This document shows, one piece after another, positions 14,957 through 26,600 of a DNA stretch of 64,000 nucleotides. The position numbers were made by a program, and so were the translations under genes. Each line of letters begins with the position of its first letter. Position 1 is the stretch's first letter. Where the stretch lies: positions 1,612,001-1,676,000 of the forward strand of contig QCXZ01000001.1 of assembly GCA_025024175.1 (NCBI GenBank), read 5' to 3'. Under the pieces are notes generated by a model. The model ran no database searches and was not told the origin of the DNA. It saw only the letters and a program-made list of their open reading frames with translations. This stretch comes from Rhyzopertha dominica. Its lineage: Eukaryota > Arthropoda > Insecta > Coleoptera > Bostrichidae.

Positions 14957-16621
14957 TATTTACCTTTCATTTACAGGCACAGTGGGAACGGCACGGGACC
15001 CCACATAAATCAAACCCTCTCTTTGTGATTTTTCTAATTTCCAGTGGCGGCTTTAAGCCGTTTTAAAACTCGTTTTTTGTTTGTTTAGTGTATATTATTC
15101 TAAATAGGTTTTAATCATTCGGTTAATAAGAGGTTTTACATAGATCGTTTTCATTTACGTCTCAAAATGAATTGTACGCAGCTTTTAATTTTTAAAATTT
15201 GGGGATACATAGCTATTTTCAATTTCAATAACATGCTTAATACAGCTTTTCCACGGTTCTTTCGTTATACTACTTTCCTCTCTTTTCTCTCTCCTTCTAA
15301 ATCTACAACTCCCGAACTTAAACGCGGACATGTATTGTTTCTTCGTATTCCTTTTGAAGCGTACTCCACACTAATTCAATTGGGTTTAGGATGCAATAAT
15401 ACGGTGGCAAACGCATAACTATATGTCCATGTTCTTTCGCTAGTTCATCAACTCGATATTGTTTAAGTATGTTGAGATTTTTTATTATTGTCAACAGATC
15501 TTTTTGGTAACTTTTCCATCCGGAATTGTAATTTTATTCTTTTTAATGTTTGTTTATTAATTGTGAATGATAACTCGCGTTATCCATGACTATAACAGAT
15601 CCTGGTGGTAGCCTTGGCAGTAACTGCTGCTGAAACCTAGTTTTAAAAAGTGGAGTCTATGTCGCAATGGTAGTCAGCAGAACAATTTCGGATCTGTTTC
15701 GCCGACCGTAATAAGCCATTTTCCACCCATCCATCACTTCCTCCGGCATGAAGAAATATAATTCTTTTTCCTCTCGAAGGTGGTGCTTGCAGAATGCAGT
15801 TATTTGTCCCATCTGTCACACCCTTCTTTATCAAGTCGTTTCATCCAAATATACGATATTACGATTTTCTTGGCGGTACCTTCTGATTTCGTTTGTATAA
15901 TCCCATCTCATTCTTCTTAGTCGGGGTGATTCCATTATGGACAAACGTTGGTTTAATGTACTATAAGTAAAACCGATGCTCCTTAAGTATTTTCTGAACC
16001 ACTCTTCGCAATAACTTATGTCATATCCTAATTCCAAAAGTTTTAATTTCAGACTTGCCGTAGTTGTAACTTTATTTTCCTTATACATTTGGTTAATCAC
16101 TTTTTTAATTTCTACCCCAAGTTTTTTGATACATTTAGAAATTTCTCCGAATTGCGTGATTTTTTTTAATTGCCTTTATTTTCAATAATATCTCTCACAG
16201 TCGTGTAGGGGACACCAACCATTTCACTTGTCACTTTTAATGGAGTACTGCACTCTTTTTTTATCCAAAAATTGTATACATTTTTTTATTATTTCTTTGA
16301 CATATTGGGTAAGGTAACGACGATTCCACGTTTTTTTTTTTCAATTTGGACTTCATTCTGAGCGGTACTTGGAGCAGCTTTTTCCCAAGGACGGAACATT
16401 TTTCGCTTCTCTTGTCTCGCGCACAGAAATACTGAGAGTGAATGCTAGTTTTGGTTTGAACTTTAAATAATCCGACCCTGCTTAACCATCTTCCGAAAAT
16501 CGGACCTAAATTTATGGGAATCCGATTATTTGCGGTAACTTGTGAGGGGCCGCCTACTGTCCGAGATGAAAGATAAATTTAATTGCAGGATTGTAATAAC
16601 GGTAAGAGAGTTGCATTACTA
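14915..16621 (-). mobile_element. Tc1/mariner-superfamily transposon with terminal inverted repeats
   Basis: Both ends carry the same sequence in opposite orientation (TAGTAATGCAACTCTCTTAC and beyond), flanked by TA (14913-14914 and 16622-16623), the target duplication expected of the superfamily. Similarity continues imperfectly for about 40 bp. The internal coding sequence is on the minus strand, from about 16398 to 15300. It has an N-terminal helix-turn-helix-like part, IVYLDETT (first catalytic Asp), GKRIIFLHAGGSDGW, VIVMDNASYHS (second Asp) and LPPYYCILNPIELVW (Glu). It is broken by several frameshifts and stops, so the transposase cannot be made. Confidence 0.8.
15300..16400 (-). pseudogene. 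DDE transposase pseudogene inside the inverted-repeat element
   Basis: Longest open pieces are 15831-16100 and 15643-15834 in different minus-strand frames. They meet at the first Asp (YLDETT), so a single frameshift separates them. Upstream, MFRPWEKAAP near 16398 looks like the original start, followed by shifts and stops. Downstream, VMDNASYHS and LNPIELVW follow after another shift. All three catalytic acidic residues survive in the wreckage, which suggests decay by indels rather than loss of the active site. Confidence 0.72.
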
Positions 16622-16623
16622 TA
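16581..16623 (-). repeat. Right terminal inverted repeat and TA duplication
   Basis: Reads AATTGCAGGATTGTAATAAC, then GGTAAGAGAGTTGCATTACTA and TA, on the plus strand. It is the inverted partner of 14913-14956, with the outer 26 or so bases identical. Confidence 0.78.
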
Positions 16624-19600
16624 CCAATATTTTTTTTAAATTGTCTTTTTTATCATAATACAAAAATCTCGCATAATCAGTAAGTGTCGGATTGGTATCA
16701 TTTCAGATTTTACCTACTATACCTGCAGAAAACTCATCTGGCATCCAACAGCAGAGAGTCATTTGATATTAGAATTGAGAAGAAGGAACTGTTTGTGAAG
16801 ATTTGCATCCCGCCAGTATCATAAACTTATTTACTATGAGCGTGACACTTTTTTCAAGCCCTATGATACGTTGCGTCTCTAAAGCCTAGAACATTGCACG
16901 TTTTAGTCGTGCTTCATAGCATAGGGTACTTCCTACATTTTCTAGTGATTGTTGCATTTTTTTATAAATTGACCACAGGGTTATGTCCCTGTCTCGTCAT
17001 TTAGCATCGACTTCATCAAACTAAAGTTTGTAGAATCGCTACAATGTACATGATATGGAGTGGCCGATTGTCTAATTTAGAAAAGACTATGAATATTAAT
17101 AATTTTGCTACTAGAACTGACATCTCATATATGCTTCCAACTCCATACATATGGCCAGCAGTTTTTAAACAAAACAATGCATCTTGTTAGCACGCTGAAT
17201 TTACAGTCCTGTGCTATTGGGGAAAAAACCGAGAGTTTAGTCGCAGTTTAATGCCAGGCACATGTGCATGGTAACTAATTTTATAGCCTCATTATCTTAG
17301 CCACTAAAACTCGAACATGCTTTGATGTAAGGAACGTTTTTGACGACTGTGTTTTTTACTCCGCGTTTGTCTTTAAAAGTGTTACCAGAATCGTTAATAA
17401 TAACGCTATTATTAATGTTATCAAGGAGTTTGCTGACATCAGTGAATCGTCCGACCGGAAAGGTAGCTATAGAATCGTGAGCGAGAGATGCTGGAAGGAC
17501 AACAGTAATTAGCACTCGACTTTTTTAGGTTTCGCTTTGAAAATCTCGCCGCGGCTGCACGCAGCGGAAGTTGCTGGTTTTCTTTGACGCAAATCTACGG
17601 ATATCGTGGGGTATTCAAATAGGTTGTCAATATTTCCCTACCGTCTGCTCACGTTTTCTTGTCGCTGCCAAGAAAAGATTTGATAAGTTATTTATTTGGC
17701 AAGAGCGTGAAAAAGACGCCACTCAAGACCTGAAGTTTTGGCAACGACCGCTAAAACAATGATTACGTCAATGATTTCGAGACGCTTTGTTGTAGCAGGA
17801 TTTAGTCTTTAATCAAACTGTTTGCGTTATTTCGCATGTGCTGTTTGAAAAATTCGTATAATGACATAACTCGCTGCCACTTTAGTGTGCTTTACATTTT
17901 TCTTCCAGCGCAAATTCGGCAAAACAATACAAGTGTGGTAAGATAATACTTTGTCGGATAGATCGCTGTCTCTTGAAAACACTGACAAAAAGTTAATAGT
18001 CTGACGTTTCGATTACACCTGTAATCTTTGTCAAAGACGAAGAACCTCAAAATTTGCCTGACACAAGTTCAAACACTTTCAAAATTTTGCGCTGAAAGCA
18101 TTCGCCCTCGAATACAAGTGTGGTATTATATATACGTAGGTCAGAACACTAGTTTGCTAAAGGTCATCCAAAGGGCAGTTTGGCTACTCTGCCAGATGAA
18201 AAATGCAATTCGGTATCCACCTTTCCACATTTATCTGGAAACTCTCACTCACAACAAGTACTGTCTTGCTATTATTTCGAGAGCACTTTTTGTAAAAGCA
18301 GCAATTAAAATTATTAATTAGAAAGCCGAGAGTTGCTATATAGGTAAAAATTGGGGAGACTCGAAATCGAATATCCAATCAGGCTTTATCCTAAATAAAA
18401 CTATATTTTGGAACTGTATATTTTGTTTCCTTTTTTAACGTAAAAACCAGCTATAAGGTTGATGCATGCCATAGAGGTGCGGTTGAAAATGCGATATGTT
18501 TGGTTGGTATTTTGTAGTATCACAACTCTTCATTCGCAGTTGGTTGAAAAATTACTATTTCATGCCTTCATATATTTTTTGAAGACATTCTTATTCTAGA
18601 GAAGCTTTCATACGTGTAATATTTCATTTACTTTTCTAAAAAAAATGAGCAGAGGTTATGTCACTTGAATTTCTTGTTCTACATATAGCAATATTTTTCT
18701 GAGTTTCAGTGCAGCAAGCAGGTTCAAATTGTGTTAGTAAGTGGAAGTAATAAAGTAATAAATAATAGAACAAGTAATCCTTGTACCCTCCTAGCTATTA
18801 CATCAGTTGATAGGTTCGTCCGTCATAATTATCAATTATTGATGAATTGAAATATTTATTTTTTGTAGATTTTGTTTGTTATTCATATAGCATTGATGAT
18901 CACAATATCCGTCAAAAAAACAACAAAAAAGTTGTTTTCGTTATGAGACTTTAATAATTGCTCGTAATAATTGTAATTTAGCGGTCTAAGTGTCCAGCGA
19001 CCAGTATAATAATACTGTTAAAATATTGTTTTGAGGCATCTTTTAACCCTGAAAAAATAATTTACAGCTTAACAGAGTTATTTACACATGTTTCGAATTA
19101 ATAATGCTTTCGAACTTTAAAGCACTATGTCAAATAACCGTTCAAGTAATAATTTTCCACGGGTCTAATCTTTTCATTATTCTCTTAAAAATGTGCGTCT
19201 ATGTTTATCATTCTCTTCCTAGCATTGTCTCTGTATTTTTCTATTTTTTATTGGTGTTCTTGATTATTAATGTGGATGATGTTAGACAACCCTCTAAAGT
19301 TAGCACGATTACAAATATTTTGAACGTTAAATAGAAAACATTAAGGGCAATTTTTTCACTCATACTTTCGAGTTCTTACACTACTTCTACGGCAACTTTC
19401 AAATTGTCATCAACAGGTGTCTGTAGTAATTATGTGTATAAAATCTCCCATATTGTAGCCTTTCAATATAAATTACAAAGCTTCCATTTTCCTGGGCTAT
19501 TTATGAATGAACATTTGAAGACCTAAGAATCAGGTTCCGTTAGCTCTACTTGGACGATCATTTCGGATTTCAAAACCTATGATATTGTATGGGAAAGGAA

Positions 19601-20096
19601 TCATATATACTAAGTTTTATAATAGATAGAATAAATGTAATCGAAATTTTTCAATATTTTTCCCATGTATTCGATGTAAAATCATGCAAACTGGCTTCAT
19701 TTATGATTGTAATTTTGTCTTTATCGTTAAGCAAACAATTCCCATCAGTTGATGGTAAGGATTTAAAGTCAATATGCTATACTACTAATAAAAATCATAT
19801 AAAAATGCAAATATTCCAAGAAAAGATGTTTTATTATTTGTCACAGCAATTTTCCCGGGGATGAAGTGTTGTGTTGCTATATATTATATTCGAAATCGGT
19901 CTCTGACTATACTCTTATGAAACTTGCGTATGACATTCTTGAGCTATATGTTTGGGACCGACATCAGTGACAACAGAATGTCAACAGCTGAAGAATATCC
20001 AATTCATAAATGATGAAAAATAGCATGCTGGACGAGAGCTTTAGATTAATAATTATCTTTTACCAAAGAAAGGTGCTATGTAATGTTATCACTCAC
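16624..20096. other. No gene recognised; inferred kinase intron 1
   Basis: Follows the kinase exon donor at 20096, so is intronic if that model is right. It contains a 97-codon plus-strand ORF (18028-18321) and a 72-codon minus-strand ORF (17297-17515), neither with recognisable motifs, and a small perfect hairpin GATTACACCTGTAATC at 18011-18026. Confidence 0.35.
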
Positions 20097-20235
20097 CCAC
20101 AGTTTTGATTATATGAAAATTGTCAACGTCCATGCCATCCTTTTCCTCCTCCGAAGAACTCTCTTCCGCTGTTGTGGACGATGATTCCAGACTATCTGTG
20201 CTCTCCTGTCTGCTCCTGATTTCCGCCCCAGACAT
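20097..20235 (-). CDS. First coding exon of a protein kinase, PKA-C3/PRKX-like
   Basis: This 139-nt exon (46 codons plus one base) opens with MSGAEIRSRQESTDSLESSS. It continues through a Ser/Glu-rich acidic stretch and ends DNFHIIKTV before the donor GTGG|GTGAGT. The closing residues are where AGC kinases start the catalytic domain, just before the glycine-rich loop (Gly-x-Gly-x-x-Gly); the split codon begins Gly. The pattern D-[FY]-x-I-I-K-T-V-G is closest, from memory, to insect PKA catalytic subunit 3/PRKX. The remaining catalytic exons should lie at lower coordinates but were not found, so a long first intron probably runs off the window. Other AGC kinases remain possible. Confidence 0.5.
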
Positions 20236-20430
20236 ACTTCCGACACTAATTACGGCTCAACACATGCAGAAAGTGCGTCCCCGTGCTTTACGCCGCGAGG
20301 ATGTAAACTAAACAGTTCGCCGCTAAAGTTTGAAACCCGCGGGCACCCACTTTCTAATATCGCAGACGAGCCGCGCAGGAACCGCCGCTATGTTGTCAGA
20401 TACTGCAAGATCTCCTGCATGCACATTTAT
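20236..20430 (-). promoter_or_regulatory. CpG-containing promoter or 5' UTR region of the kinase exon
   Basis: Directly upstream of the kinase start codon the base composition rises well above the surrounding AT-rich DNA, with many CG dinucleotides (for example runs containing ccgcgaggatg, acccgcgggc and gccgcgcagg). This is typical of an insect housekeeping or developmental promoter plus 5' leader. No TATA box was identified. Confidence 0.35.
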
Positions 20431-23248
20431 ATAATATGATCAGCCAACTTTGCTGAACTCATTTTTTCAAGTGTTCAAGCAGACTTCGGTCTATCTGGAG
20501 CTGGCAATTAAATTTTAAAATTATAAATTTTGCATTGAATTTGACAAATTACGTAAACGAATAAGATCATTTGCTTCTGAGATATGATACAAAGTTGTGT
20601 GTGTTTTAATAGCCTTGACAGATTCTAATTTGCAATTTTTTATAGTTTGCCTACTGCTGAGGAATTCAGAATTTTGCGTTTTTCAAATTATATGTTTAGT
20701 CATGATTATCAACATCTTATCGTGACAGTTAATAATAATGTTTGTTAAATATTTACATTCAGCAGAAAGCAGTGTCAGCCCGCTGCGACACCTGATGATC
20801 ATGGGTTGTTATGTTTTTGGGAGGTCCTCGGAACACTTGCATATTTTCCCAGAAGTGCACACTACAAATTAATGGAAGCACACGTGAAACGTTTCGGTCA
20901 TGGCCACAAACTGCTGTTATTGACCGACTTTATAACCTTATTTCAATTGTAATACATTAAAATTATTGTGGTTTCAATCAGCAAAAAGTTACTAAACTTA
21001 TACTGCTATAACTGATTTGCGCCGTTGGTGCACTAGCTGCATCTATGTAGCTCCATAAACAAATTTAACTAAACAACATGTCCTATAAGGTTGTTACATA
21101 CCTACCACTTTTAAATGAAACAGTAAATATTCGCTAACAAAATTGGCTTTGTTTTGTTTAATATTTTTATCGTTACATAACTGTACCGAAGTGTCTTTCT
21201 GCAAATCAACAATAAGAACTTTACCTGTTTTTAATGTTTCATTCATAATATTGCAAAATAATAAATATTCATATCTTTTTTTTGGAACAAGATCTATATA
21301 AAAGTTGTTAAATGTTTGTAAACAGCGTATGACAAAATACTACATAACTACATAATTATAAGTATAATATCCAATTAAATGTATTGTAGGGCTGCGTGTA
21401 ACACAGTTTTGGTATAATTTTTACTGGAAAATAGTTTAATACAGCAAGTTTATCAAAAGTGCCATTTATTAAAAAACAAGCACAAATTTTATACTATAAC
21501 ATTTAGGGAAGTTACTTTCTAGCACATGTGTTGCGAATTTGTGTATTTTTATATACTGCATAAACTTATCAACAGGAAATATTTGTAGGTGGTGCAGATT
21601 ATAGCAAGCAAATTTTGATATAACACGTACAAAGAAAATCCTGTTTTCCCTAATTTCTCCCCCGGCAAAATTTCATGGTACTGAATTCGTTTAAAGTACT
21701 TGGCAACAGTGTGTGGAGCCAAATTAATCTTCTAATGCGCTAATGCGCTTGATACTTGGCAAATCTCTTTTTTGCTGTTACAATAAATCTACTTTCTAGG
21801 TTTTTGTTTATGATGCAACAAACTAGATAACACACCTGACAGCTAATAGTGTGTCTGTTTGTTATGCTTCATTTCATCGTATGGGATCGAATTTCTGCCA
21901 ATCATTTGATAGAATAGACTCGCTATGAAGATTCCGTACGTGCATTCGAACAATAAAAGAAATTTTTCATATATCTGTATAAAATGACTATTTCCAGTGG
22001 TAGTTTGCTTATTTGTATTACCAAAATCAAGACCCAAAAGTTTGTACTTACCTTTCGTAACCATATGTTTGCAAATAATAACGAATATTATTATTATGGC
22101 AAGCTATATATTTTCATTATTTTTACTTGATGCAATGCCAATTCAGGAAAGCTTACAGGTATAGTATCTGCAAAAATTGATTACAGAATGCGTAATGGAT
22201 TAAATATTATCTAGGCGAATCAGTTTTAACATGTGTGACATGAATTCCCAAAAATTACTGTTGTGTATGTAGTTTATTAATGTTTCAATAATACCAACAG
22301 TATAAGTTTAGATGACCATGTATCACAACCTGTAAACTTATCCTTTTCCATTAAATGAAGCTACAATCTAAAAATAAATAAAACGTACAAGATCTAAATC
22401 ACAAAGTACAATGTGGCAAATAAATGGTACCCATCCCTATCTAAAAAGGTATTAGAACATTGATATCCTTTAATGTTCGGTCAAATAATCGCTGAATACG
22501 TAAAACTACCCATTGCCAAATGACGTAGGATCGGCTATTCTAAATCAAAACATCAGAATCTAAAACGAACCTGAAATTAGGCGGATGACATTAATCTATG
22601 AAACAATTCGGACAAAACATGTCAATTTTCAAGTGTTGGTACAGTAAAAATATTTTCTGTGATTAATCTATGTGTTTGACTTGTTTACCAACAATCTATT
22701 TGTTAACGCAACCCTTCATTTAGCACCTTTTTTGTACCAACAAATCACTTCTCGGGTGCGATGGTAGACCATATTTATATATTTATATATTAAGGACTCC
22801 CAATTACGTATTTCAATCAGAACTAGAATGGTTTTATCAAGGAAGCAAAATTGCCATTTTTTTATTCTGCACTGTTCTGTTGTAATGTTGTGATTATACT
22901 TAAATCCTCATAAACAGGAATACTTATAGAGAAGAAATAAAGCAAATATGTGTAACTATATGTTAAAATTTTTCTCTAAAATTATTCTAAATGGTAGCAC
23001 AACGTCTTTTCTAAACAGGATGATAATAATTTCCAATACTGGACTGGAACTGTTTGTAGACGACCCTCGTTATGCAAATTGATGTAGCGGCAGTAAACCA
23101 ATTGTGAGAGCGATTGATTTCTACACAAACCCCTAATCTTACCCTTATACGAATTGGAAGACTATAGCTGAAGCCTCAATTGTTTTCGCATTACTATTTT
23201 AAGAAGATACTTTACAGCTAATTAATTAAATATAGTGGTTTAGAGAGA
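20431..23248. other. Intergenic DNA between the kinase exon and NHA gene C
   Basis: AT-rich and free of recognisable coding sequence. The only notable site at its edge is the gene C polyadenylation signal. Confidence 0.4.
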
Positions 23249-23254
23249 TTTATT
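23249..23254 (-). terminator. Polyadenylation signal of NHA gene C
   Basis: A canonical AATAAA on the minus strand, about 110 nt past the gene C stop codon. Spacing and orientation fit; no transcript evidence is available. Confidence 0.45.
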
Positions 23255-23362
23255 TTACAAGAATAAATTCAAGAACGTTTATTAGTAACACTATTATAAT
23301 AATCCGAATATTTCATTACATACCGTGGCTAGTTGAAAACAATTGCATATCTCTTCTCGCAT

Positions 23363-23656
23363 TCATAGATAGGTATCATAAGAATACAAAGAACTTTGCT
23401 GATTCAAATGATCGGGAACATAATCTATACTAATCGACTTAGGTATAGGCCTGTGAGATGCTCTCCTCCAGTGTACCGTACCCTGTTCTATTGATGGCGC
23501 TTTTGCCAGTAAATGCATTCCAGTACACGATATCAAAATTGCTGCTATTGGACACATCAACATGGCAGGCAATAAGGAGATTATGTTAACTGTTTCACCC
23601 ATTGCCTTTTCTTCATCATTATCAGCTCTGTGTAGGAGAACGGGTCCTAAAGCAGC
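23363..23656 (-). CDS. NHA gene C, exon 4 (C-terminus)
   Basis: 294 nt, acceptor CTTTCAG|GCTGCT. It begins AALGPVLL, has a final helix (LLPAMLMCPIAAILI), and ends in a tail with RRASHRPIPKSISID, a weakened form of the [13 protein letters not shown] motif of genes A and B. The stop is at 23363. Confidence 0.88.
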   Translation of the reverse strand, partial: AALGPVLLHRADNDEEKAMGETVNIISLLPAMLMCPIAAILISCTGMHLLAKAPSIEQGTVHWRRASHRPIPKSISIDYVPDHLNQQSSLYSYDTYL

Positions 23657-26600
23657 CTGAAAGTGAAAACTGATATAACATAAGTATACATCCTTCTTAT
23701 GTCAAAAATAAAATGTTGTAGAGGGTGTGAAAAAGATATCAACTGAGGCAAGGTATGTAATATAACGGCTCATGGCCGTTCGGAGCAAAAATCACTCACA
23801 AAATATCACGATATATCCAAAGAAAGGAATAGAAAATGCCCAATTTACACTGTTAGGAATAGACTCCGCGGTTTATTTCTATTAACTTTACTCGGAAAAA
23901 CATATTTAACAACACTATTTTATTATAACATTTAGATGCCTGAATTCATCCGAATCTGAATTATCTGATGACATATATGTTTGTGAAGGGGTCTGCTATT
24001 TATGATGGGTTCTGTTTCCAATAATGCGCTTTGTAGAATCTCTGGTCGTGGTGCGTCATCGTTTAGAATTGTCTTTAGAACTGATTTTACAGATTGCACC
24101 ATACGTTCCCATGTTGGCTGGGTAGAGCTGCTGAAGGTACAAATTCTAATTCTACATCCTAACTTTCTCACCATCTATTGGTTTGAATGCATCCTTCAAT
24201 TCCTTAATAGATGCTCTTAGATCACTTTCATAATCACTCCAAATACATTTAGGCTGCCCCTTCTACATGCAAACCTACGTATTACCAATACAGCAGAATC
24301 TGCGTTTAGGAAATCTACCACCTCAAAATGCTCTGCTGTTATTGATAAATAAGTTATCAATGCACCATCTTTTTGTTCTGCGTCTTTCAATTGTTACATC
24401 CATTGACCAAAAATAATCCATTGCCACAATAATAAACGACCTCTGTGGCTTTTCCAGTCTCTCTTTAGGTCTCACTGGTTTAGCATTCCTTTTCTTGCAA
24501 ATGTTACAGTTCCTTAGCACTTGTATCGTTCATCTTGCCCTAATTACCCAATACCTTTGGCCAATTATGTTCCAAATAAGTTGTGTACTTGCGAGCTCAT
24601 TTTCAAGATGACAACTCGTAATTTTCAATTTCATAAATTTTTATCTTTCACTCATAATCATGGATTTTTTGCATAACATTACCAGTTCCGGAGAGTTTTC
24701 AGTTCTTCCTCTTATGCATATTAAATCTTCAGGCACACAAGCTGCGGATTTATACAGTATGCTTTTTTTGAGACTGCGTTTCTCTTGAATAACATCGCAA
24801 TCTTTTCTGGAAAGGATCGCATTTGTTTTTCAAGCACCACAAACTAAATACTTACATGTTACGTCACAGTTTTTGAATTCTTTTCACATTACCTTCTTGA
24901 TAAATTTTAGCACATAAGCGGGATGCAATAAGACCTCTAAATGATGAACCCTTTTCACATACTGTCTTCCCTATCGCTGTGTGCAAATAACAGCGAACTG
25001 TTTTTTTCCTTTTTCATTCATTGGTCCTTCCGACCAGTAACTAGTTTGTAAGCATAAGAAATCTGGTCGTCTAAATCATTTACTTGTTGATCAGCTTTTG
25101 TGGCTTCATCAGCCATATTGAGTTTTGAGGGAATCCATTCCTGAAGTTAGATATCGAACATTCTGTTTGCTATAAAATTAGGATGTTTTATCAGCCTCTA
25201 TGGAATTATACAACCAGCCAAACGACTAGCCATAACAGCTATTTGAAGTTCCAGTTTGTTTTGATGGAGTTTCTTGACAAAATCCTTCAATTTTCAACAA
25301 TGTCCCTAGCAATGACGACTGCTTACTCTCGGTTTCATTTTCTGAATCCACTCGAGGAAATTCCCTGAAAATCTTCTTAACTTTCTACTGCTGTAACCTT
25401 TATGCTTATTGAACACTTATCACTATTCCTACTACTCGTAAAATTAGTTTCTGCTTCTTTCACATCGCTACTCATTGATGTAATGAGTAAGGCAAAAAAT
25501 ATGAACTATTACTTAATATATTGGACGAACCTGTATTGTTGCTTTAACTGTCCAACATAAAGCAAGAAATGTTTTTGTCCTACAACTTAAATTGCATCCA
25601 AGTGCAAATACACTTGTGGTAACAACGAACTTGACTACCAGGCTGAAGCCCAAAATTGCAGTTGCAGTTACAACCGTATTTATCTCGATATCATTTAGAT
25701 TTACGGCTCCGGTTACTCCAAAAAGCACTGGTTCGATTACAATCCAAATAGTGTGGAAAAAAGTCAAAGGTGCGTTTTCCTTGATATCCCATCCTTGCAT
25801 TGCCCATGTTTTGGCGCATATCATCCCTATTGTGAGCGCGGCTACAGGACCTGCACCCCGATAACCCAGACGCTCGCTTGCATAAATGGATGTATATCCA
25901 CCGACCAGCAGTAACAGAATCCTGAGGGGGCCGGCAAGGGGATCGAATTTTTCTGGTACGTAAGTAATGATAGAAGCCCATGAAATTCCATACACCAGTC
26001 CACCAACGATGGATATTGGTACAACAATGCACTGGTCTATGAACGACAGTTCGTTTAAAACGAATCCTGTTAGGAGTTCGAATAACAAAACAGAAGCTGC
26101 ACAATTTATTCCTGCAACGGTTGTAATGAGTGTTGGTATACCCTTCGTCATATTGTATCCGAGGGATCGAACGTTGTAGAGGCAGAATATGATAATTGGA
26201 GGGGCTAAGGCTGCCACAATTGAGCCTAGCGCACAAGACCAAAATAATGGCAGACGGAGAAGGATGTTGCTCAATGCTGCTACTAGTATTAACTCCGTTA
26301 ACCATGGACACAACCCTAAAGTAATCAGTGCGAATTGCATGTGTGCCAAACCTGTAGGGTTGAGTTGTAATCCAATTCCAACAAGTACGCAAACGAGAGC
26401 AGTTTTCCTACAAACAATATGTCGTAAGCTTATGTAACATTTGCTGCTTAGCTTTTACCTGACGTTTGCAGACAATACTTCGAAGGAATCGTCCAAGTGG
26501 ATGACACCCGTGTTTTGATAAGCAAATCCAGTGTATAGCATTCCAACTAAAGGAGGAATGTGTATGAAGCTCACTATTTGTCCAGCTACGTAAGCAGATA

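Noticed and set aside
20120..20311. Plus-strand 63-codon ORF rich in Ser.
   Set aside because: Antisense to the kinase first exon, which has a proper donor, start and family-consistent ending.
25691..26392. 233-codon minus-strand ORF overlapping gene C exon 3.
   Set aside because: It is in another frame of the 877-nt antiporter exon; the overlapping frame has the conserved membrane protein and the correct splice phases.
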